Below, one piece after another: positions 45,478 through 55,061 of a stretch of DNA of 64,000 nt. The notes under the pieces were generated by a model that saw only the letters and a program-made list of their open reading frames with translations, was not told the origin of the DNA and did no database searches. The DNA is from Chthonomonas calidirosea. GTDB taxonomy: Bacteria; Armatimonadota; Chthonomonadetes; Chthonomonadales; CAJBBX01. Every line of letters starts with the position of its first letter. Position 1 is the first letter of the stretch. The DNA lies in assembly GCA_020722705.1 (NCBI GenBank), contig DYKI01000001.1:158156-222155 (forward strand), given 5' to 3'. Both the position numbers and the translations under genes were made by a program.

Positions 45478-45726
45478 TCAGGACGCCGAGTGCGGCGGCA
45501 GGTTCCCGCCCGCGCCGGCGGTTTCTGTTGTGCCGCAGCGGCATTGCGTGCCCATTCTCTCCAGCAGCGACTTCATGGGACACCAATCAGTGAAAGCCGA
45601 CTGGAAGAGGTTCAGGCCCACAAACGCCGTGAAGTAAAGCCATCGAATATCAACGAATGCCGCGAGGGCTGCCGTGCCGACGACGAAAACGCCCGCAATC
45701 AGTCGCAGCCAACGTTCGGTTGTCAT
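45478..45726 (-). CDS. DUF2892 (YgaP-like) inner-membrane protein
   Basis: This small 82-residue protein has two hydrophobic helices ([20 protein letters not shown] and [22 protein letters not shown]). The closing stretch [20 protein letters not shown] is the DUF2892/YgaP membrane-domain signature. ATG 45726 follows AAGGAG; the track ORF extends further but overlaps the RND gene. Its start overlaps the RND pump stop by 4 nt. YgaP-type domains often accompany rhodanese or metal-stress genes; function here is unknown. Confidence 0.82.
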   Translation of the reverse strand: MTTERWLRLIAGVFVVGTAALAAFVDIRWLYFTAFVGLNLFQSAFTDWCPMKSLLERMGTQCRCGTTETAGAGGNLPPHSAS

Positions 45727-48700
45727 GTTGTTTCTCCTTCGCATGTGGGTGCCGGATGATGTTGCGCGCGCATTGGCCTTCCATGTTCGTCACGCCCGTG
45801 CGGAGCGAACTGCGCCAGATTGCGCTCCCGGCTCCGCATCATGTAATACAGCACCGGAACGGCAATGCGCGACAGGAGGGTCGAAGCGATCTCACCTGCC
45901 ATGAGCGAGATTGCGAGACCCTGGAAGATGGGATCGAACAGGATCACGAATGATCCCACAATCACAGCGGCTGCCGTCAGCAGCATCGGTCGGAACCGGG
46001 TCGCACCCGCATCAATCACGGCTTGCTCCAGCGCCATGCCTTGACGCAAACGGAGCTCGATGAAATCCACCAGAATGATCGAGTTCCGTACGATGATGCC
46101 GGCGCCGGCGATGAACCCGATCATCGAGGTGGCCGTAAAGAACGCGCCCATCATGGCGTGAGCCGGCAGGATGCCGACAAGCGTCAGCGGAATGGGCGCC
46201 ATGATGATCAGCGGGGTCCGAAACGATTGGAACCAGGCGACCACCAGAATGTAGATCAGAACCAGCACGGCGGCAAATGCGATGCCGAGATCGCGGAACA
46301 CCTCATAGGAGATGTGCCACTCTCCGTCCCATTTCATGGCGGCCTCGTCCTGCGTAAACGGAAGATGCGTCGTCAGAACCTCCAGCTTGCCGTCTTCTGG
46401 AAGATCGAGCTTCGCAATCGCCTTGTTCATTGCGAGGATGGCGTAGACAGGGCTCTCTTGACGCCCGACGACGTCGCCGGTGACGTAGACAACCGGCATC
46501 AGATTCTTGTGGTAGATGGACCTCTCCGCCTCGATCTCGACCGGTCTCACGAGTTCACTGAGGGGAACCTCGCTGCCCGATCCCGAGGTTACGCGTATCT
46601 GTTGCAGCTCACTGAGACCGCTCCGTTCGGCGCGTGACATCCGCAACGTGATGGGCACATCCTCGCGGGATTGCTCGTCGTGGGCAAGTCCCACCCGCAT
46701 GCCGCGCAATGCCATCGTCAACGCTCGATTTGCCGCTCCTGCATCAACGCCGGCCAGAGCCGCTTTCTCCTTGTCCACCTCGAAGCTGACCGTCGGGCGC
46801 TCATCGTCCATGTACCAGTCTACATCAGCGACGCCGTCCGTGCTCTCGAACACCCTCTTGACCTGAGAGGCGACGCGTGCTCGGGCCTCTTCGGACGGGC
46901 CGTAGACCTCGGCAACGAGCGTCTGAAGCACGGGCGGACCCGGCGGCACCTCGGCGACTTTGACCCGAACCCCATGCTCCCGAGCGATCCGAGCGATATC
47001 GGGTCTGATGCGGCGAACGATGTCGTGGCTCTGAGCTTTCCGTTCATGCTTGCCGATCAGGTTGACCTGAATGTCCGCCTGATAGCTCTGACGCCGCATG
47101 AAGTAGTGCCGCACAAGCCCGTTGAAGTTGAACGGACTGGCCGTGCCGACATAGACCTGATAGTCGGTGACCTCCTGAATGCCCCCGATGTACTCGGCAA
47201 GCGAACGCGTGGCCGCGGCGGTTTGCTCCAGCGACGTGCCCGTTGGCATGTCAACGATGATCTGGAACTCGTTCTTGTTGTCGAATGGCAGCATCTTGAC
47301 CGTGACGACACGCGCGGCAACGAGCCCCATGGCGCCGAGCAGCAAGACGGCAACACTTCCGAGGAAAGCCCACCTCACTGGCCATCGCTGCAGCAGCGGG
47401 GTCATCACCTTCTTGTACACCCGGGTCATCCAGTCGTCCCGGTAGTCGTGGCCCGAACCATGATCGCCCGAGCCGCCTGTGTGTCCATGCTGGCCACGCG
47501 CTTCCTTCAGGATGCGCACGGCAGCCCACGGCGTCACGATAAACGCGATCAGGAGAGAGAAGATCATGGCGGCCGACGCTCCGACGGGTATCGGGCGCAT
47601 ATACGGTCCCATCAGTCCACCCACGTAAGCCATGGGCAGGATGGCCGCGATGACGGTAAACGTCGCCAGGATCGTCGGGTTGCCAACCTCGTCAACCGCA
47701 GCAATGGCAGTCTGCAGAGCGCTGCGACCGTGCGCGCCGGGCAACCGATAATGCCTGACGATGTTCTCGACCACCACGATGGCATCGTCAACCAGAATGC
47801 CGATCGAGAAGATCAGAGCGAAGAGCGTGATCCGGTTCAGCGTGTAGCCGTACAGGTAGAACACCAGGAGAGTAAGCGCCAGCGTTACGGGGATGGCAAC
47901 AAGAACGACGATCGACTCCCTTCGGCCGAGAGTCAGCGCGATCAGGATGGTCACTGAAACGACCGCGATCATCATGTGGTAGAGCAGCTCGTTCGACTTC
48001 TCCGCGGCGGTCTCGCCGTAGTTCCGCGTCACGGTCATGCTGACGTCGGCGGGTATGAGTGTGCCCCGCAGCCCCTCGGCCTTCTTGATCACCGCATGCG
48101 CAAGGTCTATGGCGTTCGTCCCCTGGCGCTTGGCAACGGAGATCGTGACAGCCTGCTCGAGGGTGTCCTCGCCGCGAGTCTCGCTCTCGCCCTTTTCGCC
48201 GACTTTGCCTTCAGCCTCGCCATAGGCTGGACCACGGCCGAAGAACACGTAGTCCTGGGCCTCGGCTGGTCCGTCGCGCACATCCGCCACATCACGCAGC
48301 CGGATTGAACGGCCATTGCGCACGCCGACGACAACCGCCCCGACGTCGTCGGCGTTCCGCAGGAAGGACCCGGACTTCACGGCGACAGAGACCTCTCCCT
48401 TGCCGAACTCGCCGGAGTCGGAGCGCACGTTCGCGCCGCCGAGCGCGGCCGCCACCTGATCGGCGCTCAGGCCGAAGCCGGCCAATCTCGCTCTGTCGAG
48501 CGTCGCCGTGATCTCACGTCTGCGTCCACCGATGATCATCGTCTCCGAGACGTTGTCCACCTGCTTGATCTGTTCCTCGAGCCGATCAGCGATCTGCCGG
48601 AGTTCCAGGCTGCCCAGCGTGCGGCTATGGAGGGTCAGCGCCAGGACGGGAACGTCATCAATCGAACGCGGCTTGATGATCGGCAGCGACGCTCCGGGCG

Positions 48701-49073
48701 GGATGATGTCATAGTGCGACTGCAGCTTTTCCCGCAGCCGAACGAACGCTGCCTCCTGATTTTGTCCGACCAGAAACCGGACAACGGCCATGGATGATCC
48801 GGGGCTGCTCGTCGTGTACACGTACTCGACGCCCGGTATCTCCCAGATCAGTTTCTCCATTGGCGTTGTCACGCGCCGCTCGACCTCTCTGGCCGATGCG
48901 CCGGGCATCTCGACCAGCACATCAGCCATCGGGACGATGATCTGGGGCTCCTCCTCACGCGGAGTGCGCATCACCGCGAACGTGCCAAGAGCCAGCGACG
49001 CAATGATAATCAACGGCGTAAGCTTGCTGCCGACGAATGCCGCCGCCAGACGTCCTGCGAGTCCGAAGCGCAT
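45723..49073 (-). CDS. RND efflux permease (AcrB/CusA family)
   Basis: The 1116-residue protein has the RND layout: a first membrane helix ([18 protein letters not shown]), periplasmic porter loop ([36 protein letters not shown]), helices 2-6 with the [15 protein letters not shown] motif, a second periplasmic loop and helices 7-12 ending near [18 protein letters not shown]. An extra low-complexity insert ([24 protein letters not shown]) carries several His. The closest family is hydrophobe/heavy-metal efflux; metal versus drug substrate cannot be decided. It overlaps the DUF2892 gene and follows the adaptor gene, forming one unit. Confidence 0.92.
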   Translation of the reverse strand: MRFGLAGRLAAAFVGSKLTPLIIIASLALGTFAVMRTPREEEPQIIVPMADVLVEMPGASAREVERRVTTPMEKLIWEIPGVEYVYTTSSPGSSMAVVRFLVGQNQEAAFVRLREKLQSHYDIIPPGASLPIIKPRSIDDVPVLALTLHSRTLGSLELRQIADRLEEQIKQVDNVSETMIIGGRRREITATLDRARLAGFGLSADQVAAALGGANVRSDSGEFGKGEVSVAVKSGSFLRNADDVGAVVVGVRNGRSIRLRDVADVRDGPAEAQDYVFFGRGPAYGEAEGKVGEKGESETRGEDTLEQAVTISVAKRQGTNAIDLAHAVIKKAEGLRGTLIPADVSMTVTRNYGETAAEKSNELLYHMMIAVVSVTILIALTLGRRESIVVLVAIPVTLALTLLVFYLYGYTLNRITLFALIFSIGILVDDAIVVVENIVRHYRLPGAHGRSALQTAIAAVDEVGNPTILATFTVIAAILPMAYVGGLMGPYMRPIPVGASAAMIFSLLIAFIVTPWAAVRILKEARGQHGHTGGSGDHGSGHDYRDDWMTRVYKKVMTPLLQRWPVRWAFLGSVAVLLLGAMGLVAARVVTVKMLPFDNKNEFQIIVDMPTGTSLEQTAAATRSLAEYIGGIQEVTDYQVYVGTASPFNFNGLVRHYFMRRQSYQADIQVNLIGKHERKAQSHDIVRRIRPDIARIAREHGVRVKVAEVPPGPPVLQTLVAEVYGPSEEARARVASQVKRVFESTDGVADVDWYMDDERPTVSFEVDKEKAALAGVDAGAANRALTMALRGMRVGLAHDEQSREDVPITLRMSRAERSGLSELQQIRVTSGSGSEVPLSELVRPVEIEAERSIYHKNLMPVVYVTGDVVGRQESPVYAILAMNKAIAKLDLPEDGKLEVLTTHLPFTQDEAAMKWDGEWHISYEVFRDLGIAFAAVLVLIYILVVAWFQSFRTPLIIMAPIPLTLVGILPAHAMMGAFFTATSMIGFIAGAGIIVRNSIILVDFIELRLRQGMALEQAVIDAGATRFRPMLLTAAAVIVGSFVILFDPIFQGLAISLMAGEIASTLLSRIAVPVLYYMMRSRERNLAQFAPHGRDEHGRPMRAQHHPAPTCEGETT

Positions 49074-49106
49074 TGGTGTCTCCCTCTTGCCTACTCTCGC
49101 CTTCGA

Positions 49107-50591
49107 CTAGAACCGGACCCGCATGCCATCGGCCAAGCGGGAAACGCCCTCGACCACGACGCGCTCGCCCGAGCTCAGGCCCGAGAGAACCCTGACCCGT
49201 GTGCCCAGAGTCCTCCCGAGCGTGACGAGGCGCAGCCGTGCCTTGCCTGCATCGTTGACAACATATACGTAGTGGAGACCGTCGCGCTCGATCGTCGAGC
49301 TCATGGGCACAGATATTCCCGTGTCGCTGCCGGACACGAATCGGGCCCTGCCGAACATGCCGGACTTGGCCCCCGTATCATCGGGAATGGCCAGGCGGAC
49401 GAGGAACGTATGCGTGGCTGTGTCACCTTGGGGCATGACTTCGACTACGCGAGCGGAGAGGCTTGCTTCCGGCAGGGCATCGAGGATAACCGTTCCCGTG
49501 GTTCCCGGGCGCGTCGCAGCCACAAGAGTCTCGGGGACCGCGGCCTCAAATCTCAGGCCTCCGCCATCCACAGTCAACAGGGGCATCCCCGGGCTGGCCA
49601 TGTGACCGGGGTCAACCATTCGCCGCGCCACGACTCCGTCGAACGGAGCACGCACGATCGACATTCCGTGGATGATCCGCGCCCCGCGTGCAGCGGCTTC
49701 CGACTGCTTCACCTGAGCGGACGCCGCCCGAACCTCTGACTCCCGCACGTTCACCATCAGCGCCGCTGCTTCCGATTGTCGCAGGCTCTGCCGGGCCATG
49801 TCCAGCGCGGCCTGCGCCTGCGTGACGCCCTCCTCGGCCGAACGGATGTCCTCGACGCGGCTTCCCTCATCGGCGATGCTCTTGGACTCCACGGCCTGCT
49901 CATACTGCGCCCGCGCCACGTCGGCCCTAGTCCGCGCCGCATCAAGCTGCTGCTGCGAGACTGCTCCTTCCGCCACCAGCGACCGTGCACGTTCGTAGTC
50001 CGCCAGGGCCAGCTCCATCGCTGCCTTCGCCTGCGCTACCGCAAGGGCTGCCTGAGCGCGCTCCTGCTTCCGCGGACCCTTGATGACAAGGTCCCGACGC
50101 GCCTTGGCACTCTTGAGTGCCGCCTCGGCCTGCGCAACCATGGCGCGCGAAGCACTGATACGCGCCTCGCTGGCTGCCTTCTCCATTCGGGATGCAACGG
50201 CTGCACTGGAGACGCCGGCTCGGGCAGACCGAACCGCCGCCTGCGCCTGATCAACCGATGCACGGAGGTCACTTGAGTCAAGCCAGACGAGCGGCTGTCC
50301 GGCCCGGACGCGGTCGCCCTCAGTCACCGTTACCGATGTCACACGACCCATGACCTTAGCCGCAAGGTCCGATGACCATCTGGAGCTGACGACGCCGCTC
50401 ACTTCATGCATTGACGGCTCGGAAGCGAGTCGCACCACCTCGGTTTGGACCGTTACGGGCGTCACCGCGCCGCGGTCGCTCGCGCGGGACCCCTCATCGT
50501 TTTTCGACCTGCCGTAGGCCGAACCGATCCACACAGCCAGAATCCCAACAACCACCAGAGCCGCCACTGCAGACACCCATCTACGCGTCAT
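49107..50591 (-). CDS. RND efflux periplasmic adaptor (MFP/HlyD family)
   Basis: This 494-residue membrane-fusion protein has an N-terminal anchor (WVSAVAALVVVGILAVWIGSAYG). The lipoyl-like half (GRVTSVTVTEGDRVRAGQPLVWLD) leads into a very long alpha-helical hairpin (about residues 120-300, Ala/Gln/Glu-rich), then the second lipoyl half (RIIHGMSIVRAPFDGVVARRMVDPGHMASPG) and a beta-barrel. It bridges an RND pump to an outer-membrane channel; no channel gene is nearby. ATG 50591 follows GGAGG; the track's longer ORF overlaps the ArsR gene. Gene order arsR-adaptor-pump is typical. Confidence 0.9.
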   Translation of the reverse strand: MTRRWVSAVAALVVVGILAVWIGSAYGRSKNDEGSRASDRGAVTPVTVQTEVVRLASEPSMHEVSGVVSSRWSSDLAAKVMGRVTSVTVTEGDRVRAGQPLVWLDSSDLRASVDQAQAAVRSARAGVSSAAVASRMEKAASEARISASRAMVAQAEAALKSAKARRDLVIKGPRKQERAQAALAVAQAKAAMELALADYERARSLVAEGAVSQQQLDAARTRADVARAQYEQAVESKSIADEGSRVEDIRSAEEGVTQAQAALDMARQSLRQSEAAALMVNVRESEVRAASAQVKQSEAAARGARIIHGMSIVRAPFDGVVARRMVDPGHMASPGMPLLTVDGGGLRFEAAVPETLVAATRPGTTGTVILDALPEASLSARVVEVMPQGDTATHTFLVRLAIPDDTGAKSGMFGRARFVSGSDTGISVPMSSTIERDGLHYVYVVNDAGKARLRLVTLGRTLGTRVRVLSGLSSGERVVVEGVSRLADGMRVRF

Positions 50592-50988
50592 TGTCGTCCC
50601 TCCTCGTCCAGCCAGTTTGCTCATCGTTGCGCTCACGACCATCCGGCCCGCTTGCGCAGGCCCCGTGTCTTCGGATGCATTCCAGGAGCAAAAGCGCGTT
50701 CTGGTTTTCGATCCGGTAGAGCACGTTCGATCCGTCGCGTCGGCAGGCCAGCACCCCCTCATCCTTCAATACCCGAAGGTGTTGGCTCACGACCGACTGC
50801 CCTGCTGCACATGCGTCAATGATCTCGGAGACCGTCCGCTCAGCACCTGACGCCTGGAGGTAGTCGAGAATGCGCAGCCGGAGTGGATGAGCGGCATGTC
50901 GGATCATTGGCGCGACGCGTTCTAGCACTTCCATCTTGAGAAGTCCTGCCTCGCCAACCGATGCACTTGCTGGATTGCTTGATCTCAT
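50581..50988 (-). CDS. ArsR/SmtB-family transcriptional regulator
   Basis: This 135-residue winged-helix regulator carries HPLRLRILDYLQASGAERTVSEIIDACAAGQSVVSQHLRVLKDEGVLACRRDGSNVLYRI, a typical ArsR-type HTH (ASQSTVSQHL-like helix here GQSVVSQHLRVL). ArsR proteins usually repress efflux operons until metal or another ligand binds. Two Cys lie near the HTH/C-terminus, possible sensor ligands, but the classic ELCVCDL motif is absent, so the ligand may not be arsenic. It is the first gene of the efflux unit, its stop overlaps the adaptor start, and a palindrome lies just upstream. Confidence 0.9.
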   Translation of the reverse strand: MRSSNPASASVGEAGLLKMEVLERVAPMIRHAAHPLRLRILDYLQASGAERTVSEIIDACAAGQSVVSQHLRVLKDEGVLACRRDGSNVLYRIENQNALLLLECIRRHGACASGPDGRERNDEQTGWTRRDDNDA

Positions 50989-50994
50989 GGCATT

Positions 50995-51018
50995 AGTATA
51001 TCACGATATTGTAATATC
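50995..51018 (-). promoter_or_regulatory. ArsR promoter -10 box and palindromic operator
   Basis: GATATTGTAATATC at 51005-51018 is a palindrome with perfect 6-bp arms, AT-rich in a GC-rich context. On the minus strand TATACT (50995-51000) follows 4 nt later, a good -10 box, with a weak -35. The start codon is at 50988, so the mRNA would have almost no leader. The arrangement suggests autorepression of the arsR-efflux operon. Confidence 0.6.
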
Positions 51019-51056
51019 CGAAGTTCCTCTTCGACAAAAAGCTTGCGAAGAGAATC

Positions 51057-53060
51057 TTACGGCCAGGGGAAGGCCGGGGTCGGGGTCCTCCAGAACAACG
51101 ACGGGGCTGTCCAGATGACAGCCATGGTGAACTCGCCCGCCACCATGCCGAGAAAGAACGGCCTCGCTCGCGAGTAAAGCCTCATACCGCCATAGCGAAG
51201 GATGACAACCTTGGCGAGCCAGGCTGCGAAACAGGGGAACCAGAACACCATCATCGTCCACGTGCCGCAGAGAGCATAGCCGAGCGGGTGGATGGGAAAC
51301 CACAGGGTACGCGATCGAGCGATCACTATGCCGAGCGTCACGATGATGCCGATGAGGAAGTTGAGCGAGTAGAGCCACGGCAGCGGAGGTCTGGCCCTAT
51401 TCAGGACCGTCGCGGCATCGCTGAACGTCCAGACAGGGTTTCCGGCGTAGACGTACTCGTACATCTGCACGGCCCCAAGGTTGTACGGAAGTGCGATGTG
51501 AAGGTACCCGGCAAACACGACCGCGGCAGCGATGCCGAGAGCGATCACGCCGAGCAAGGAGCGACGCCGGACGCGGACGCCATCCGCGAACTTCATGGAA
51601 TCGAGGAATCCGGTCAGGAGGAGCCCGCGCTGATCCCGCATCCAGAGCCCGTCGAGGAACGCGAGGCAGGTGATGTTTGCTCCGCCGAGATTGCGAACGT
51701 CGCCCATCATCCTGTAGATATCAATAGGCCGAAACGACGTTTCGGTCATGAGCATGCCGCTCTCACACGTTGAGCGCGCCATCACCACTGCGACTATGAA
51801 CAGAAGGATCGTGAGCTCGAACAGCGCCAGCCAGTAGGCCATTCCCAGCGCCCACAGCCAGCCGGCAGCCAGCAGCAGCGATGCGACAAGGCCCCAGAAC
51901 GCAGTTCGGTACGAAAGTAACTCGTCCTCATCGACTCGGGAGGGCGAGGCTCCGCCGAGCCGGAACGCAGCCCTCCACACCCTCGCAATGTGTGGTCTGG
52001 CCGCCCATGCCATGTATCCCACCATGACGACGTAGCAGCCTATGATCTGATAGCCGATGTAGGCGAGGCACCCATACATGGGCATAACCTCCGGCTCATA
52101 GCCACGGGCCGCGCCGATCACGTCGGCTGCTCGTGTGAGGAGGAAGAAGAACCACAGCGAGAAGAGCAGATCGGTTGGGAGCAAGTAGAAAAAACCGATC
52201 GCCGCGAACGATATGAACACATGGAAGAACAGCATCGAGCTCCATGGCGGTGTACGAGCCAGATCATTGAGGTTGATGTCCGTCACGATCTCGGGCACGC
52301 TCGGATACCACTGATGCAGCCCGTTGAAGCCGAAAACCACCGCGGGGATCGCGAAGCCCCACCATGTAACGCGATTGGACATGAAGCCGCCATCCGAACC
52401 GGCAGGCTTGACCATCTCAAGGGGCAGTTGGACGAGGGGAAAGCTCAGCTTCTCGTTGTCCACCCATTGTCTTCGCAAGAGCACGGCCAGGCACAGGTAT
52501 GCGCCGAACATGAGCGCGACGAAGAGCCCCCATGCCGCCAGCGGGCCAAACCACGCCTGCCAGGGCAGGCGCTGACCCGGCTGCAGCGAGGCGTAGAACC
52601 CGGTGGACACCGGTTGTTTCGGTCCGCCCGACGGATCCCAGGGTACGGCCCACTCCTTGATGTACTCGTAGAAGAGCGATTGCCAGAGGTTCTCCGGAGT
52701 CGCATAGTAGTTGGGCACGACCAGCAGAGGTATCAGCTTCTGAAGAAGACCCCGGGACGCCACCATTGAGGCCAACAGCATCATGACGTAGATAGAGAAG
52801 ATCTCGTGAGCGGCCAGTCCCAGCCTGGCCGACCACCGTGTCAGCACATTGCGCGCCAGGAGGAGAAGCACCAGCATTCCCACGAGGACCGGCGGCAACT
52901 GCAGGAAACCGATCTGGATCTTGGCGACAACAAGCTCGGCGTAGCAGACAAGAGCGCACGTCAGCGCGACCATGCACAGGCCGACCAGCACCGCTCGGAC
53001 TGAGATTGCGGATCGGTAGTCGCTGCGTTCACTTCGAGCTGCGTTGACAGCCGTCTGCAT
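51057..53060 (-). CDS. Polytopic membrane protein, DUF6785/DUF6784-like
   Basis: This large (about 667-residue) integral membrane protein has a dozen or more hydrophobic segments and a Trp/Tyr-rich character. It shows LPPVLVGMLVLLLLARNVLTRW, AAHEIFSIYVMMLLASMVASRGLLQKLIPLLVVPNYYATPEN and YIKEWAVPWDPS, which I associate with the DUF6785/DUF6784 membrane proteins of Planctomycetes and Armatimonadota; no transport function is established. The start is uncertain: ATG 53060 has GGAAGGGGG upstream, while 53126 or TTG 53132 add a hydrophilic N-terminus. It is divergent from coaX. Confidence 0.7.
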   Translation of the reverse strand: MQTAVNAARSERSDYRSAISVRAVLVGLCMVALTCALVCYAELVVAKIQIGFLQLPPVLVGMLVLLLLARNVLTRWSARLGLAAHEIFSIYVMMLLASMVASRGLLQKLIPLLVVPNYYATPENLWQSLFYEYIKEWAVPWDPSGGPKQPVSTGFYASLQPGQRLPWQAWFGPLAAWGLFVALMFGAYLCLAVLLRRQWVDNEKLSFPLVQLPLEMVKPAGSDGGFMSNRVTWWGFAIPAVVFGFNGLHQWYPSVPEIVTDINLNDLARTPPWSSMLFFHVFISFAAIGFFYLLPTDLLFSLWFFFLLTRAADVIGAARGYEPEVMPMYGCLAYIGYQIIGCYVVMVGYMAWAARPHIARVWRAAFRLGGASPSRVDEDELLSYRTAFWGLVASLLLAAGWLWALGMAYWLALFELTILLFIVAVVMARSTCESGMLMTETSFRPIDIYRMMGDVRNLGGANITCLAFLDGLWMRDQRGLLLTGFLDSMKFADGVRVRRRSLLGVIALGIAAAVVFAGYLHIALPYNLGAVQMYEYVYAGNPVWTFSDAATVLNRARPPLPWLYSLNFLIGIIVTLGIVIARSRTLWFPIHPLGYALCGTWTMMVFWFPCFAAWLAKVVILRYGGMRLYSRARPFFLGMVAGEFTMAVIWTAPSLFWRTPTPAFPWP

Positions 53061-53173
53061 AGCCCGCTTGCCCCCTTCCCGCCATGATCGAGACGATTCG
53101 GACCCGTCGGCGTCAGGTATCTCCATCGGCAACTATTGCCTGAGGTCCGCCCATAACGGGGTATTGTCATGGC

Positions 53174-53953
53174 ATGCTCGTCGCCGTGGATGTCGGCAAC
53201 AGCCGTATCAAGTCCGTCCTGTTCGCACACGGACAGATCGTCGCACGCCACAACACGGCCACCGATCCGTGCATGGCGCCCAGCGACCTGGCCCGGTTCC
53301 TTCGTGCAACCACTCAGGGCCGGCCGCAACAGCCGGCGCTTCACATGGCGTTCACTTCTGTTGTACCGCGTGTCGGCCCCAACCTGATCGAAGCCGCACG
53401 TCAGGTGGGGTTCCGAACGATCATCGAGATCGCATACAACCTCGATCTGGGCCTCGACGTTGCCGTCAGGTCGCCGGAGACCATCGGTCCGGACCGGATC
53501 GCCAACGCCGTTGGAGCTGTGAGCCTCCTTGGGGCGCCGGTGGCTGCGGTTGACTTCGGCACGGCCATCACGACCACTGTAGTCACTGCCGATCGGCGCA
53601 TCATCGGCGGCTCGATCGGGCCGGGCGTTCGTACTGCAGCGCGTGCGTTAGCCGCGTTCACAGGCCGTCTGCCCGAAGTCACAGCTTTGGATGAGAGCCG
53701 ATTGCCGGAACCCATCGGGAACGATACACATTCGGCCATCAAGTCGGGGCTGATCTACGGGGCCATCGGCGCGGTCAGGGAGTTGCTTGGCCGCATCTCC
53801 GAGGCGATCGGAGCCCCCGTGCCTGCCATCGCAACGGGCGGACTGGGCCCTTTTCTCGCCCCGCATTGCGGGATTCGTCACGTTGACACCGATCTCACTT
53901 TCCGCGGGATTCATCAGATAGCCATTCGAGTCGGGATCGAGGCGGAAAGCTAG
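53174..53953 (+). CDS. coaX: Type III pantothenate kinase (CoaX)
   Basis: This 259-residue ASKHA-fold kinase phosphorylates pantothenate in the first step of coenzyme A synthesis and typically needs a monovalent cation. The phosphate-1 motif DVGNSRIK is at the N-terminus, GPDRIANAVGAV and AVDFGTAITTTVV are mid-protein, and GPGVRTAARALAAFTGRLPEV is the hallmark type III stretch. It stands alone on the plus strand, with the DUF6785 gene divergent and the HEAT-like gene convergent (4-nt overlap at the stops). Confidence 0.93.
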   Translation: MLVAVDVGNSRIKSVLFAHGQIVARHNTATDPCMAPSDLARFLRATTQGRPQQPALHMAFTSVVPRVGPNLIEAARQVGFRTIIEIAYNLDLGLDVAVRSPETIGPDRIANAVGAVSLLGAPVAAVDFGTAITTTVVTADRRIIGGSIGPGVRTAARALAAFTGRLPEVTALDESRLPEPIGNDTHSAIKSGLIYGAIGAVRELLGRISEAIGAPVPAIATGGLGPFLAPHCGIRHVDTDLTFRGIHQIAIRVGIEAES

Positions 53954-54984
53954 GCCGCTCGCTCCGCCATGGCCCACCGGGCAACGTCCGCGACATCAGA
54001 GTCGCCATCGTTCGCGCTCTCGCGGATCGTGGCCAGAGCTTGCGGCTCCGACGAACGCGCCAGTCGGGCAAGAGCGAGCCTGCGGAACGGCGCCGAGCCT
54101 GCCCGTGCCAGATAGATGAGACTGCCGACAGTTCGCGGGTCAGGAGGCTCGCCGTCGGCACGAAGCAGTTCGGAGGTTACCGGCTCATCAAGCCCCGCTC
54201 CGGTCAGAGCGGCCCATGCTGCGAGGCCATGGATCCGACGCGCCAGTGAGGAAGCCTCGCGGATCACTTCGACAACACCGGCGACACGGATCGTCGCCTG
54301 TCCGCCGATCAGAGCATCATGGAGCATGTTCGCTTCATCGGCAGCCAAGCTGCCCGCCATGCGCAGCGAACGGGCCCACGCTGTACGTCGCGCTCCCGCG
54401 ATAGAGATCAGGAACCGAGAGGCAAGCAGACGCATCGAGGACCAACTCGTCGCGTGGCGCATGATCGCCTCTCGGCGTGAGGAGCTGAGTCGCTGACACC
54501 CGATCATGGCGGTCTCCCAGGCCGCGTATGCCGCCGCACCGCGTCCGACATGAGCTACCCCTCTGGTCGTGCACTCGCCCTGCACGATCGGATGCTGCAA
54601 GTCGGCGACAAAGTCGAGAAGACCTCCAAGCGTGTCAGCGATTCCGCGCCTGAATCCCTGGACCCGGGCTACGTTGTAGCGGTCGCCGCCGAAGCGCCAC
54701 GTACAGGTTCGCTCTCCCAACTGAGGGGCGGACGCATCGTCTATGGGCGCTAAGCTCAAACCGATACGATGGGTGCGCTTCAGTACCCGCGAGTGGAACA
54801 GCCGCGATTCCTGGCACATGCATCCAAGCGTACAGAAGGCCGTCGTGCCGAGCAGACCCAGCATGCCCGCCGCCCTCGCCACGTCGTCGGGTTCGGCGCG
54901 CTTTCGAACGGCCGCCAGCAAGGCGCGAATGGCGTCGCTCTGGATAGAGGCCGGGATGCTGTTATCATCCGCACCGACGATGAT
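53950..54984 (-). CDS. HEAT-repeat-like hypothetical protein, possible non-canonical start
   Basis: The product is helical and Ala/Arg-rich, with repeated LARAGSAPFRRLALARLARSSEPQALATIRESANDGDSDVADVARWAM at the C-terminus that looks like HEAT-type repeats. The ORF track gives 54921 (TTG) as the first start. The frame is open further upstream and a perfect AGGAGGT lies 7 nt before ATC 54984, so translation may begin there with IIVGADDNSIPASIQSDAIRALL; no ATG/GTG start exists in that stretch. The stop overlaps coaX by 4 nt. No known family is recognised. Confidence 0.6.
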   Translation of the reverse strand: MIVGADDNSIPASIQSDAIRALLAAVRKRAEPDDVARAAGMLGLLGTTAFCTLGCMCQESRLFHSRVLKRTHRIGLSLAPIDDASAPQLGERTCTWRFGGDRYNVARVQGFRRGIADTLGGLLDFVADLQHPIVQGECTTRGVAHVGRGAAAYAAWETAMIGCQRLSSSRREAIMRHATSWSSMRLLASRFLISIAGARRTAWARSLRMAGSLAADEANMLHDALIGGQATIRVAGVVEVIREASSLARRIHGLAAWAALTGAGLDEPVTSELLRADGEPPDPRTVGSLIYLARAGSAPFRRLALARLARSSEPQALATIRESANDGDSDVADVARWAMAERAA

Positions 54985-55061
54985 GCTGTGAACCTCCTGC
55001 TTCGGACAACGTCAGATATGAGAGAGTACCGTATCATCCCACTCAAGGAGGAAAGACTGCC

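Noticed and set aside
46671-47957. 428-residue plus-strand ORF opposite the RND pump
   Set aside because: It is rich in His, Asp, Arg and Gln with no motif. The minus-strand RND protein is unambiguous.
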